Shown here: in pieces, positions 11,086 to 22,435 of the stretch
Numbering within the stretch: the first letter of the stretch is position 1
Layout: the number at the start of each line of letters is the position of its first letter
Assembly: GCF_037038585.1 (NCBI RefSeq)
Contig: NC_092560.1
Span: 56,146,049 to 56,210,048 of the forward strand
Source of the DNA: Patagioenas fasciata
Taxonomy: Eukaryota; Chordata; Aves; Columbiformes; Columbidae
Reading direction: 5' to 3'
DNA: 64,000 bases
Translations under genes and position numbers: made by a program
The notes under the pieces: generated by a model
What the model saw: only the letters and a program-made list of their open reading frames with translations
The model's database searches: none
Told to the model about the DNA's origin: nothing

Positions 11086-13934
11086 GGATTAGTATTCTCC
11101 AGATATAATATTTTGGACATTCTCACAGCATATGTTGTTGGTGTGTATATCTGTGACCAGCTCTTCAGTGTATACCCGAATTTGACAAGGAGTGCCCCAA
11201 GAGTTTTTTTTCACTCATGATGATATGCCTCAGATTTTGAAGAAGTAGAAATTTTTATACTCAAGTAAAAATTTCCTGCATGAAAAGTAATTCTGTTGCA
11301 AACAGAAAATTAGTTCGTACATTTCAAAAGGGCTTTGGGACTATTACAAAACTCTTGAAGTGCAAGTCAGATTACTTGCCCATCTTATTGGGCAACTGCT
11401 TGCTGCATACACTTCAGCTGGTGAGCTTTTGCTTAAGATGAGTAGAAAGTGTGATGTACAGTGAGGAGCATGGGCATCCTCTGCTTTATTAGTCACTCAT
11501 CTGCCCTGTCCTGACGGTGTGCTTTTCATTCAAGGATGTTTCAGGGAATTAAAAGATACCAACCTTATTTTTGATGGTCAGGATAACCATTTGTTTTTTT
11601 TCTCTCTGAAAATTTAAAAAAAAAAAAAAAAAGGAAAAACCTTGGAACAAGATTAAGCTCATGGTACATAGGATTATATGTACAGAACATGACATTTTCC
11701 ACTACAAAAGTCTGGACAAAACCAGAAACACTTTTGCAAAAACTCTTAAGGGACACCATAGAAAAACAAAGTTGTAATTGTCATAGTTTGAAGAGACTGA
11801 TAAAATATCTTGACATTTAAATAAAAGACCATTTTATGAGTGGTGCATTTTTCTTTCTGTGCTTCTAAATCTGCCCTGCCTCTTCCCTTTTGGACACCTG
11901 GGCTGTAACCTATTCAAGACAAGAAGAATGTGTATTACAATTCAGGATGAACTCTATTCATAGTAATTAACAATGGAATAGAAAGGTACTATTGAAGGGG
12001 GAGACTTCCTCAGTGGGATGTGTCTTTAGTAGGAACTGTATGTTTCTCTTTGGGAGAACCATTACACAGAGAAAGATGAGAGCAAGCCTGGCATCTGGCA
12101 CTAAACCCTGGGTGCAGAAGACAGGCAGCTCTGCTGCAAAGAGCTCCATGATGTGCAGCCTGTCAAAGCAGCTTTTACTACATGGATCAGGAAAGGAAGT
12201 GCAACAGTGAAAACTGTATATTAATAACCCAAGTACCAGTTAAGACTTGGTTATAATAAAGGCAGAAATCCCCTCAGCTCACCTGGCTGTGATAAAAACT
12301 AGACATCCCATCCAAACTAGTCATCTTGACTCTTTCCCTGTTTTCAGTTGTGAGAGAAAGACACTCTAGAGGGTGATTTATCCTTCCTCTTATGGGTGCA
12401 TGCCCTGGATAACATCACTCACCTTCTAAAAGAAACTTTGAATACCATCAGGTTACAGTCTTAACACTTTGTCTCTTCTAGAGCTTTTAGCAATTTCCAA
12501 TACAAAATGACAACACTACCACCATGGTGGAAGCATCTGTGAGAATGCTGAAGGAAAACAACATTTTTGGCTACTTCTCATGTGAACCTTCTTCAGGATG
12601 TTGTAGGTAACATGATAATGCAAATGTCAGTGGTTCCCAGAGCCCAATCTGTACCCACATTCCCTCTGTGACTAGCCTAAAGGCAGCTGTGCTGGCAGGA
12701 GAAACAGCAAGCTATTTTTGCCACACAGCATTAAAGGGCACAATGACAACTCTCCAGCTAGCTCCAGAAATTAACATTCTCCATTAACAGAGTGGATGGC
12801 AACACAACAGACACAGCAAATTTGCCAAAGAATTCATTATAGTGGATTACTGTGGTGTGGATTGCACTGCTGTATAATGATCCCTTTGTTAGGTGTAAGC
12901 TGCACAGCCCTACATGAGAGGTTTGATCGAATGTTTCATCGTTTTAAATTTTCATTCAAAGATGAGATTGCAATACAGATGTAAATATTGCCTTTTGTTT
13001 AAAAAAAAAAGCATCTAACTCTTAATAGAGGGGGCATATTTCCCCCTTTGCCATCAATACATAGAAGCTGCACTGTGAGAAAATTCCCAGTGAAGTTCTT
13101 TTTGCATACACTAACCATATTTTCTTCTTAGATGTATCTATTAACCCAGTTTTGCTCCACTGAAGTCAGTGAAATAATTCCAGCTTTTCACTGATGCAGG
13201 GGAGATCGGAGTCTGCTGGCTGTGACATTAGCCTTCAGATTGCCTGTTCAAGCAAGTCCCACATCATTAAGTGGGGGTTTTTTTTGTACAGAACAAACTA
13301 CACTACAGAGGGGGGGAGGTGGGTTTGCAGTTAAAGCTCCAGCATTGGTTTAAGGCTTCTTTGTGCTACTGTTTAGGAGATTTGAGGGATAAACAGCTCT
13401 ACTAAGCCTGTAGCTCTGGATGCCTGGGACTGGGAGACTTAGGACCCCAAAGGCTGGCTTTGTTGTCCCTTTTTGTGAACAGTGTGTGGGCATAGAGGGT
13501 GCAACCTGCTGGCAGAACAGAGATCCCTCCACACTGTACCCATACACAAGACTAAGAGCTGCCCCAAATGAAGAATGCAGTCAGTGTCTGGACTACAAAA
13601 TCCTCTCCAGAGAACATAATTCTATTCTGCTGTACAACCTAAATCTGCAATATAAATGCAAAACAAGCAGTTTAGTGTAAACATGTCTTTACCCAAGTAC
13701 ATATCTCGGTGTGGCTCAGTTTTAATACACCATTGATATAATGACCAATAAGAAACAAAAACTGGCACCTGATGACCCCATAATTTGAGAGATGCTATAA
13801 TCAGAAGAAGAGAGGTTATTTGGAGAACTTCAAAGAATCTTTCCCATTCCAACATCAGATCTCTTGCTGATATCTTAGTTCCTCCTCTGAATAATAATGC
13901 CGAAGCTTTATTAGTTAATCAATAAGACATGATA

Positions 13935-13968
13935 CAGGGTATGGTTATCATAAGATAATCATACCCTG
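13935..13968. repeat. Inverted repeat, 15-bp arms, 4-nt loop
   Basis: The left arm CAGGGTATGGTTATC (13935-13949) and the right arm GATAATCATACCCTG (13954-13968) pair with one mismatch around the loop ATAA. The centre reads TTATC-N4-GATAA, two inverted GATA-type motifs. A second hairpin follows at about 14009-14040. It could be a regulatory palindrome, a remnant of a DNA transposon end, or chance; nothing flanking decides. Confidence 0.7.
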
Positions 13969-14008
13969 GAGCATTTTGAGGCATGAGCCTTATGCCTCTA
14001 ATCAGATT

Positions 14009-14040
14009 GGGGTGAGATTATCTTTTGATAACCACGCCCT
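14009..14040. repeat. Second imperfect inverted repeat with GATA centre
   Basis: The left arm GGGGTGAGATTATC (14009-14022) faces GATAACCACGCCCT (14027-14040) across a TTTT loop. About 11 of 14 positions pair as Watson-Crick, and most others are G-T. Like the hairpin about 73 bp upstream, its centre is TTATC-N4-GATAA. A smaller 7-bp stem (GAGGCAT/ATGCCTC) lies between the two at 13978-13998. Confidence 0.55.
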
Positions 14041-15659
14041 TGGGGACTGGCTCATTTCTAATATGAGAAAATTTTATGGTTGGGGAAAATGTGTATTTCT
14101 GCTGTAGAAAAATTGAAATGGTAGTTTAGAATCAGCAGCCATTTCTCCCAAGCTGAAAAATCAGATTTCCTTCTGGAATGCTTCAGGGGAATTCCTCATT
14201 ATCCATGCTATTTTAAGGGAAAAACAATTTCTAAACAGGTGATATGCTTGGGAGTTGGGTTTAACCTACTGTACATATAAATACAGTTACTTATATATTG
14301 ATATATATATACATGCACCAAAGAGGCAAACAGGAGAAAAAAATATCCAGTGACAAGTTTGCTGTAGAGATGCAAAACAAAGGAAGGCATTGCTTTGTTT
14401 AACACACAAACAAACAAGGCTGGCTGATTAGGTTTTGTTTATGATGTCACATACACTACACATCAGATCTGCAGTTAGTTTTTGTCTACAGTTTCCTAGT
14501 ATGAAATTGCAGTGTTAATAAAAGTTTCATTTCACGGAAAAAAAATAACACATTGCACTGAACCAGGAAATAAGCTTTTTAAATTATTCTGATTAGAAGT
14601 AACAATTACACTTGGCTGTGTATGTTGAAAATGTGCACATACACTTCATAAACAAACTCACTGCAGACACTTTTAGATACTTTGTAAGTGCTTTCTTTGA
14701 GTGTTTGTGACAAGCATTAATAAAAGAGTCTCAAATTTGCAATTAAAGGTGATTGCAAAAAGCAATTTTTGGATGTTTCTGAACAAATATCTGAATGAAA
14801 TGTGTGTGCACACAGTCCCTCCATGATCAGTAGTGATGGAATTCAATGACTTCACTGAATAAGAGTAATGTTAATACTAAAACCTCAAAGAACACTACTT
14901 TCAGGGCTTCGCGTTTAAGCTAGTATTTTTTATCACTGGATCTCACCTCTGTGTTTCCCCCCACCCTGCTTTGACAGGCTGGGAAAGAAAGGCACAAGAA
15001 GATGAAATAACTAGTCCAAATTTACCCCAGGCCTCAAAGACACCTCAGAAGCAAATTGAAGGTCTCTGTGGGGAGCAAACTTCTACACTGCTACATGCCT
15101 GAGAGGGCCCAGTCACTAAACTGAGCCCATACTGGGCTCTTGTTTGTGCCTGCTCAGCTGAAAAAGTTCTGCTGGTGAGAATACATAAACTGCCTTTTTG
15201 GATAACCACTGAATATGAGACTTACTGCAGAAAGCAGAGAGCACAGGAGGTGAGCTGTGACCTTTTGAAGAAGATCCATGCTTCACAGCCCATCTTCCTA
15301 CTTCCACCATGTTCTTTGTGCTCACTGCCATCCTTTCTGCTGGTTAGAATTTTTCTAAACTTTATCTACATTTCATACGTATGTGTGGTTCTTCTTCCAT
15401 AAAATCAAGGAATATATTTTTAGAAGGGGATTTTTCTTGCTGTTGCCTTCAGTATACACATCTTTCCCATCTGTTTGGTGCCATTATTCTTAGCCGTATT
15501 TGTCTGTACAATCCAATAGAATGAGATTTTGTGATCACTTAGAGATCAGAACTATTAAAACTATCGTAACTAACTCAAGACCTTTCATTTATATACCGGG
15601 ACAACACTTTGTTCCTGCATATTTCAACATTGAACTATTTCCTTCACTCTGGTATTATA

Positions 15660-17681
15660 TTCTGGTATTGGTGACTAGAGAAGGACTCATGGGGGAGATG
15701 ATGGTGACTGTCTTGGCCACAGTGATCATGAAATGATTGTGTGTGAAATTTTCAGTGTAATGAGAAAAAAGGACATTAGAGTTGCTACCCTGGACTTCAG
15801 GAGAGTTATCTTGAAGCTATTCAGCAAGCTGCTTGGCAGAATAGCCTGGAAGTCTGCTTTTGAGGGCTTAGAAGTCCGCAAGTGCTGGTCAGTCTTTAAG
15901 AAACACGTTTTAGAAGTACAGGAGCAGGCAAATTGACTGTGTTGAAAGTCAAGCAAATGGGGCAGAAAACCAGCTTGGCTGAACAGGGAGCTCTCCTTGG
16001 AGCTTCAAGAGGAAAAAGAAATTATATGATGTCTGCAAGAGAGGTCAGGCTTTGCAGGAAGGTTACAAAGCAGTTGGTCATGTATGAAGGGACAAGACAT
16101 GAAAGGCCAAAACTCTGGTACAGTTGGAGCTGGCAAGTGTTCTATCAGACAACAAGAACAGCTTTTACAAGAATGTTAATAGAAGAGGTCTAAAATACAT
16201 TAGAGTGAGACTTGTTGAAGATGGTCATCTAACTAATAGAGATGAAAAAGCAGTGAAGGCAGTCAATGCACTTTTTGCCTCAGGCTTTGATAATACTGAT
16301 AGACCTTGGGCTGCTCAGTCCCATGAATAGGAGGACCACAGGTGTGGGAGCAGCCATTTCCCATTTGTGAGCACTGATATTGTAAGGGACCAGCTGAATG
16401 TTCACAAGTCCATGGGGCCTGGTGGGTTTCATCCCAGAGTAATGGAGGAGCTAGTGAGTGTTATGGCAGGACCCCTCTCAATGATCTCCCAAGGGTCTTG
16501 GAAGTCTGTGGACGTCCCCGCTGACTGGAAGCCCGCCAGTGTTATTCCAGTTCACAAAAAGGGTGTGAGGGAAGACCCAGGAAACTACATACCTGTCAGT
16601 CTAATCTCAGTTTCTGAAATGATTATGGAGGAGATTATACCAGGAACTATTGAAAGGCATTGAAAGAAGAGTGCAATCATCAGGCACAGTCAACATGGGT
16701 TCACAAAAAGAGAGTCCTGTTTAATCTGTTTGATAACCTTCTATGATAAGGTCACCATTCTAGTGGGTGAAAGGAAGGCAGTGGTTGTTGTTTTTCTGAA
16801 TTTTAGAAAGGCTTTTGATACTGTCTCTCACAGCATCCTGCTGGACAAGCTGTCCAGCTGTGGAATGAGCAGGTTCACAGTGTGCTGGGTGAAGAACTGG
16901 CTGAAGGGCAGGACTCAAAGTGTTGTAGTGAATGGGACTACATTTGGCTGGTGGTCAGTCACCAGTGCTGTTCCTCAGTGTTCAAGTCTGCGATCAGTCC
17001 TGTTCAATATATTCATGATCTGGCTGCAGGAGTTGAACACACCATTAGCAAGTTTGCTGATGATACCAAACTGGGAGGTGGTGTTGACTCTCTTGAGGGA
17101 CCAAATGCCTTGTAGAGAGATCTAGATAGATTGAAGCATTGGAAAATGGTGAATAGGATGAAATTTAACAAGTCAAAATGCCAGATTCTGCACCCTGGAC
17201 AGAGTAATGCAGGGCACAAGTATAAAGTGGGAGATGACTGGCTGGAGAGCAGCCCTGCAGAAAGAGATCTGAGCTTGCTAGCTGGACACTAAGTTCGACA
17301 TGAGTCAGCAGTGTGTCCTGGTAGTCAAGAGGGCAACTGCGTCTTGGGCGGCATCAAACATGGTATAACCAGCGAATCAAAAGAGGTGACTGTCCTACTG
17401 TATTCAGCATTGGAGAGGCCTCACTTTGAGCACTGTGTGCAGGTCTGGGTCCCACAAGTCTAAGAAGGATGTGAAGGTACTCAAACGCTTTCAGAGGAAG
17501 GTAACAAAGCTGGTGAAAGGGCTGGAAGGAACATCCTATGAGAAGTGGCTGAGGACTCTGGGTTTGTCTAGGTTGGAGAGAAGGAGGCTGAGGGGTGACC
17601 TCATTGCTCTCTGCAGCTTCCTGAGAAGGGGACGTGGAGAGGGAGGTGCTGGGATCTTCTGCCTGGGATCCAGTAATAGGA
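15660..17681 (+). mobile_element. CR1 LINE, 5'- and 3'-truncated, most of ORF2
   Basis: This is a two-kilobase CR1 copy on the plus strand. Translated pieces, in order, are: the end of the endonuclease domain (a TREGLMG motif at about 15675, an AWKSAFEGL-like motif at about 15838); the linker; the reverse transcriptase start (KSMGPGGFHPRVMEEL near 16408 and DWKPASVIPVHKKG near 16523); an FRKAFDTVSH block near 16800; the catalytic FADD motif ([10 protein letters not shown]) near 17050-17080; and the C-terminal region up to 17640. Stops and frameshifts separate these pieces, so it is not active. The normal CR1 3'UTR is absent: the element stops at an AATAGGA sequence and runs straight into a polypyrimidine tract at 17682. 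It closely resembles the copy at 55960-57058. Confidence 0.9.
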
Positions 17682-18021
17682 CCTCTCCCTCTCCCTCTCC
17701 CTCTCCCTCTCCCTCTCCCTCTCCCTCTCCCTCTCCCTCTCCCTCTCCCTCTCCCTCTCCCTCTCCCTCTCCCTCTCCCTCTCCCTCTCCCTCTCCCTCT
17801 CCTCTTCTTTCTCCTTCTCCTCTCCTCTCCTTCTCCTTCTCCTTCTCCTCTCCTCTCCTCTCCTCTCCTCTCCTCTCCTCTCCTCTCCTCTCCTCTCCTC
17901 TCCTCTCCTCTCCTCTCCTCTCCTCTCCTCTCCTCTCCTCTCCTCTCCTCTCCTCTCCTCTCCTCTCCTCTCCTCTCCTCTCCTCTCCTCTCCTCTCCTC
18001 TCCTCTCCTCTCCTCCTTTTT
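17682..18021. repeat. 340-bp polypyrimidine tract: (CCCTCT)n then (TCCTC)n
   Basis: Every base from 17682 to 18021 on the plus strand is C or T. The first part, to about 17802, is a regular 6-bp repeat of about twenty units. A transition of mixed CTT/CTC units follows, and from about 17846 to 18015 a regular 5-bp repeat of about thirty-four units. Pyrimidine-only DNA has no stop codons in any plus-strand frame, which explains the long Pro-Ser and Leu-Ser open frames here. Such mirror-symmetric tracts can form triplex (H-DNA) structures, and their length is often polymorphic or mis-assembled. Confidence 0.97.
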
Positions 18022-21000
18022 ATTTCTATTCTGTTTTTCTTCTGATCTTACTGCAGACTTAAGTAAATGTAATGCTACTGAAATTGCTGGAATATGTGGA
18101 AACCCATAAATACAGGATGAATAGGATTTAAGTCCAAAGGGGTATAAGCAGCAGGATTAGGTGTCATACTTAGATGCTTAAAAAAACCCCTCAGACTTAA
18201 TGGAAAAAAAAAAAAAAAAAAAAAAAACAAAAAACAAACAAACTTCATAGGATCCAAGTAGTCAAAACAGTCTCTTTTTTCTGTCTTATAGCACTGAGCT
18301 GTGAGCTTGTGTGTGATTTTTGTCCCATCTCATGGTTAGTCACACACCAGTAGAAGGAAGTGTGCAGCGTAATTTTTAATAGTTCGGATTGTTCTGTATC
18401 ATTGCCCTGAACATACTCCCAAGTACATCAAAGGTTAAAAGTCGTCATGGACTTAAACAACACAGCATGTGTGCATGTGGTTGGAGCATGTGTTAACAGT
18501 ATAACTCTGACTAGTCTTACATGATGCCCTTAAGGGTCCAAACTATGTAGGCTTTAGTCATGCATTTGAGTGTTCCAGCTATAATTTCTGAAACATCTTT
18601 TAGAACCAATTTACATAAGTAATCCCAAAAGGCGAGTGAGTGCCCTTCTACTTTTCCCTACAGGCATGTTATTGCAACAGTGGCCAGTGGGGGGTTTTGC
18701 ATCTGAAGCACATCAGACTGTCACAAGGCAGCATTCCTTCTCTCCCAGCTCCCAATGACTTTGGTGAAGCTTGGAATGTGTTAAGTGATCTAAGAACTTC
18801 TATTTATATGGTGATTTAAAAAGCCCTATTTGATTGTTTGCGTCAGCTGCTGTTTATTGTATAAAGAAATTGTTTTATTTTTTTTTTAATTGATAGGTCT
18901 TTGTAATTACAACACAGCTGGAAGATCACAGTTCTAAAATGGAAAATTAGATACGTATGTCCATGGTGATCTTTTGAGGATGATCATGAGCTAATCATAG
19001 ACTGTCCCAAAACTCACCAAAGTCAGTGAGAATATTTCCATTGCATGCAAGAAGAGCACTGTAATACCTGACAAATTAGGTATTACCCTGAAGACCTACA
19101 ACAGCATCTCAGCTCATCCTGAAGAAAGGCCAGTATGCACATCATTACTGCGCATGAGTTCCAACAGACGTATGGACTAACCTGCTAGGATGCTCCCACA
19201 CAGCTTTGCAGCTTACACCAGGGACCAGCCTCTGCATGGTCACCTTGCACATCTATCCACAAGTTGTTCATGGCCCAGGCTCCTGAAACTGCTCTGCATT
19301 CTCCACTTCAGCTCCTACTACTCCCTGAAGAAGAGAATGTTTAAGACTGCCTGTAGTAGCTCTCTCCTGGCAATATTTCTCAATTGCCGTTATACTGGTT
19401 GCTGGTGTTGTGAATGGACAAGGTTGTAACGGAGTCAAATATGGGCCATACGCTGTCAAATTAGCTAAATCAACTTGGATTTAAAAAAGCAAAGATGGCA
19501 AGGGGATTGTCTTCTACATGAATGCTGAAGTAGTATTTGGCATTTTTTAGCCCTGAGTCCTTTTTTATTTTTATTATTATTATGACAGCATGAATCCCAT
19601 TATTATTTATTTTTAATTCCTTGTTGACTGTAATATGAGAAAAATCAAAAATAGCAGGCACTTGTTTGCCAGTTTTGTTTAAGAAATATTGCAACAACCC
19701 TTTTTAAGGGGAATGATATAATGAGATCCTTCTTTCTTTATTTTGGTGTATTAATCATGTATGATTCCAACATAAATTTGGGATTAATAATTATTTATTA
19801 GCATGTGCTCCATCTAGTGATGGGCTAGCTTTGTAACAGCAGTGCAGGCACGCTGAATATAACCACATTAGCACAAAACAACTGTTTTTCACAAATCACC
19901 AATGGATTTAAAAGTAAACTAGAAATAAAAGGTCATCTCATGTAGCAAAATAATCTCAGAAACATTCCACAAACTATTTACCAGCATCTCCTTCATAACA
20001 AAGCTGCGCATCTAAACTTGATGGGTATGCAATATAGGTAACAGGTACATTATATAATATAGGTACATTAATATAACGGGGGAGGAGTAGTCTTAGTTAT
20101 TGGTAGTAATAAGCGTACTTTGACGACATGCCCTCAAAAGAATCATCAGAAACTTTGATTTATCAAAAACAATGTGAACATTTTAAGTGTCATTAAAATT
20201 GATTTACAACGCCTAGATTAATCTCTAGGGCAATAACAATGTTCTTTCTCTGGAAAATAGTGTCTCTCCAAGAGAATAGCATATAAGAGGGAGAAAGAAG
20301 AAAAATCTAAATATAAAATAAGTTGTATAAGCAAAACAGTAATGCTCACAGGTACCATGGACATTTAACTACTGAAAATTTCAGATTTTCTGCAAAAGAA
20401 ATGTATGCGAAAGCATGCTTGCTCCAAATTCTTGCCATTAAAATCTTATTAGACCTTGCACAATTACCATTTAATCTAGTGATTAAATCTGCATGAGAGA
20501 GAAATAAAACACATTTTTGTAAACACTACAGTGCATTTATCAGAGTAGTCATTTTCTAAACCATCAAATTGACTATTCAGATGTGGGATTTCTCATTGAA
20601 ATAACACACTGTCTATTAGAGAAATGATACATAGAATAAACATTAGCATGCAACTTAAAAGGTTATAAAGATTTCTGTCTAGCCTCTAGGGGTACCTAAA
20701 AACTCTAAGGGTATCAGAAAAATGAAGGAAAAAACACAAGCTTAAGGGGTGAGACTATAATTTTGCCCTTAAGTCTCTCTCTGAATTACATGGTGTCAGC
20801 TTGTACTGGATGTTTCATACTTCTGCTTACATGAATACTTCGATATTATGTACCTGTCTTTCTTCAGTATTAAACACTAGTCAATTTTTGCTTCCCTGAC
20901 AACCATTTGCAGAGTGAAAGCAGATCCTTCTTTCCTGCTGCGTTCTCAGTAAACATCAAACAATCATGTCACTTGCCTTCACAACGTGTCTTCACAGTGT

Positions 21001-21474
21001 AGCTTTCTCAATATGATCTTGCACTTGAATGGAATTTCCCTCCTCAAGGAAAAGCATTTCTCCATTTTAATTTCAGGATGTGATTCCCTTCTAGAGATTT
21101 GTCCTATTTCTTATAAACTGTTTTTGGTGGCATAGTTTTTGTGGCATGGCAATGGTCATTCACCCAACTTAAAGGATAAAACGTAATGTATCTTCCTAGT
21201 TTTGTTAACATTAGAAATATTTTCAGATCTTGCTTATTAAAACCCAACAAAACAAAAACCCCCTCAAGCCATGTTGCCATGAATCCAGAGTAATGTTGGC
21301 AGCAAGGTAAAGAATTAACGATAACGTGGAACTCAATTATAGATTTTAAAAAATCCTGCATTTTACAGTAGCCTGTATTTGTCAGTGCTGGTGAAATGAA
21401 ATATACCCTGCTATTTCTTTTGGGTTTTTGAAATGACACACTTGAAAAGAGTCTACCCTGAGTCTCTGCCACTG
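18022..21474. other. Intergenic AT-rich DNA, no gene recognised
   Basis: This stretch is largely unique and AT-rich. It includes a 24-bp poly-A run at 18204-18227. A short, loosely repeated AATATAGGTACATTA-like segment lies near 20030-20075. I saw no coding pattern or recognisable transposon. Confidence 0.5.
18204..18227. repeat. Poly-A run (24 A)
   Basis: Uninterrupted A run followed by CAAAAAACAAACAAAC-type sequence. No retroposed gene body was recognised upstream, so it is listed only as a simple repeat. Confidence 0.85.
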
Positions 21475-21642
21475 TTAGAATCATTAAAGGCAGGAAGGGA
21501 CCTTCTGAGATCAACAAATCCATGCCCCTTGCTCAAGCAGAGCATGCTACAGCAGGTTGCCCAGGACCATGTCCAGTTTGGTTTTGAGTATTTTCACAGA
21601 TGGAAACTCTACAACTTTTCTGGACAACAGTTTCAGTGTTTG
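21475..21642 (-). mobile_element. CR1 LINE 3' end, left half of a split copy
   Basis: This is the 3' terminal part of a minus-strand CR1. It begins at the degraded tail near 21475 and contains the AGGAAGGGACC block near 21491. The complement then carries the conserved CR1 stretch from CAGCAGGTTGCCCAGGACC to the TTTCTGGACAACAGTTTCAG segment. At 21642 it is interrupted by an LTR and resumes at 22233 with the next expected CR1 bases, showing that the two halves were once continuous. Confidence 0.8.
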
Positions 21643-22232
21643 TGCTACAGTTTAACCCTGGCTGGCAACTGAGCCCCATGCAGCTGCTCAATTACTCCCC
21701 TCCAGTGGGATGGAAGAAAGAACTGGAAAGGTAAAACTGAGAAAACTGATGGGTTAAGATAAAGACAGTTTAACAGGTAAGGCAAAAGCTGTGCACATAA
21801 GCAAAACAAAACAAGGAATCAGTTCACCACTTCCCATGGGCAGGCAGGTGTTCAGCCACCTCCAGGACAGCCAGGCTCCATCATGCATAACAGTGACTTG
21901 GGAAGACAAACACCATCACTCCGATTGCCACCCCTTTCATTTTTCTTCCCTCAGCTTTACATACTGAGCATGATATCATATGGTATGGAATATCCCTGAG
22001 GTCAGTTGGGATCAGCTGTCCCAGCTGTGTCCCCTCTCAGCTTCTTGTGCAGCCCCAGTCCACTCACTGATGGGATGAGAAGCAGAAAAGGTCTTGACTC
22101 TGTGTAATCACTGCTCAGCAATCACTAAAACATCGCTGTATTATCAACACTGTTTTCATCACAAAACCAAAACACAGCCCCATACTTGCTACTATAAAGA
22201 AAATTAATTATATCTCAGACAGAACCAGCACA
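21643..22232 (-). mobile_element. Solo LTR (ERVL-type, perfect 5-bp TSD) inside CR1
   Basis: The 590-bp unit, read on the minus strand, starts TGTGCTGG and ends TGTAGCA, with TG...CA ends. It is flanked on both sides by GTTTG (21638-21642 and 22233-22237), a perfect 5-bp target duplication, the length expected for ERVL-type integration. The minus strand resembles a widespread avian LTR family that begins TGTGCTGGTTTTGGCTGGGA. A TATGTAAAG sequence stands where that family has its TATA box, and GTTAAA stands where it has its polyadenylation signal; both look mutated. No internal retroviral sequence is present, so this is a solo LTR. The family name cannot be fixed without a library search. Confidence 0.88.
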
Positions 22233-22435
22233 GTTTGACAGTAAAAAGTTTTCTTGCGTTCAGGTGGAATTTCATGTGTTTCAATTTCTGCCCATTGCCT
22301 CTTGTTCTGCCATTGAGTACCACTGAGAAGAGTCTGGTACCCCTCTTCTTCATTCTCTACTGTCAGGTATTTAGACATATTGGTAAGATTCTCCCTGATT
22401 ACTCCTGTTCACTGGGACAGACAAATCTGTGTAAA
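22233..22435 (-). mobile_element. CR1 LINE, right half of the copy split by the LTR
   Basis: It continues the CR1 from 21642: GACAGTAAAAAGTTTTCTTG matches the conserved segment encoding the ARG-ARG-NH-Phe region of the 3' part, then the CCCATTGCCTCTTGTTCTGC and CACTGAGAAGAGTCTGG blocks follow in CR1 order. Beyond about 22435 the similarity fades, which marks the 5' truncation. Confidence 0.8.

Larger units (their letters stand above)
7285..15659. other. Intergenic DNA with simple repeats, no gene recognised
   Basis: The stretch is AT-rich and largely unique. It contains poly-A runs at 7714-7732 and 11615-11632, an (AT)n run near 11065-11085, a short CR1 3' end near 9366-9425 and the hairpin pair at 13935-14040. 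The open frames present, for example one of 123 codons near 8003-8374, have no domain I recognise and no supporting splice or promoter context. Confidence 0.5.

Noticed and set aside
17426..18109. Open frame of 227 codons with long Pro-Ser and Leu-Ser repeats, and an overlapping 142-codon frame
   Set aside because: The frame starts in CR1 relic sequence and stays open only because pyrimidine-only DNA cannot contain a stop codon. There is no start context or conserved domain.
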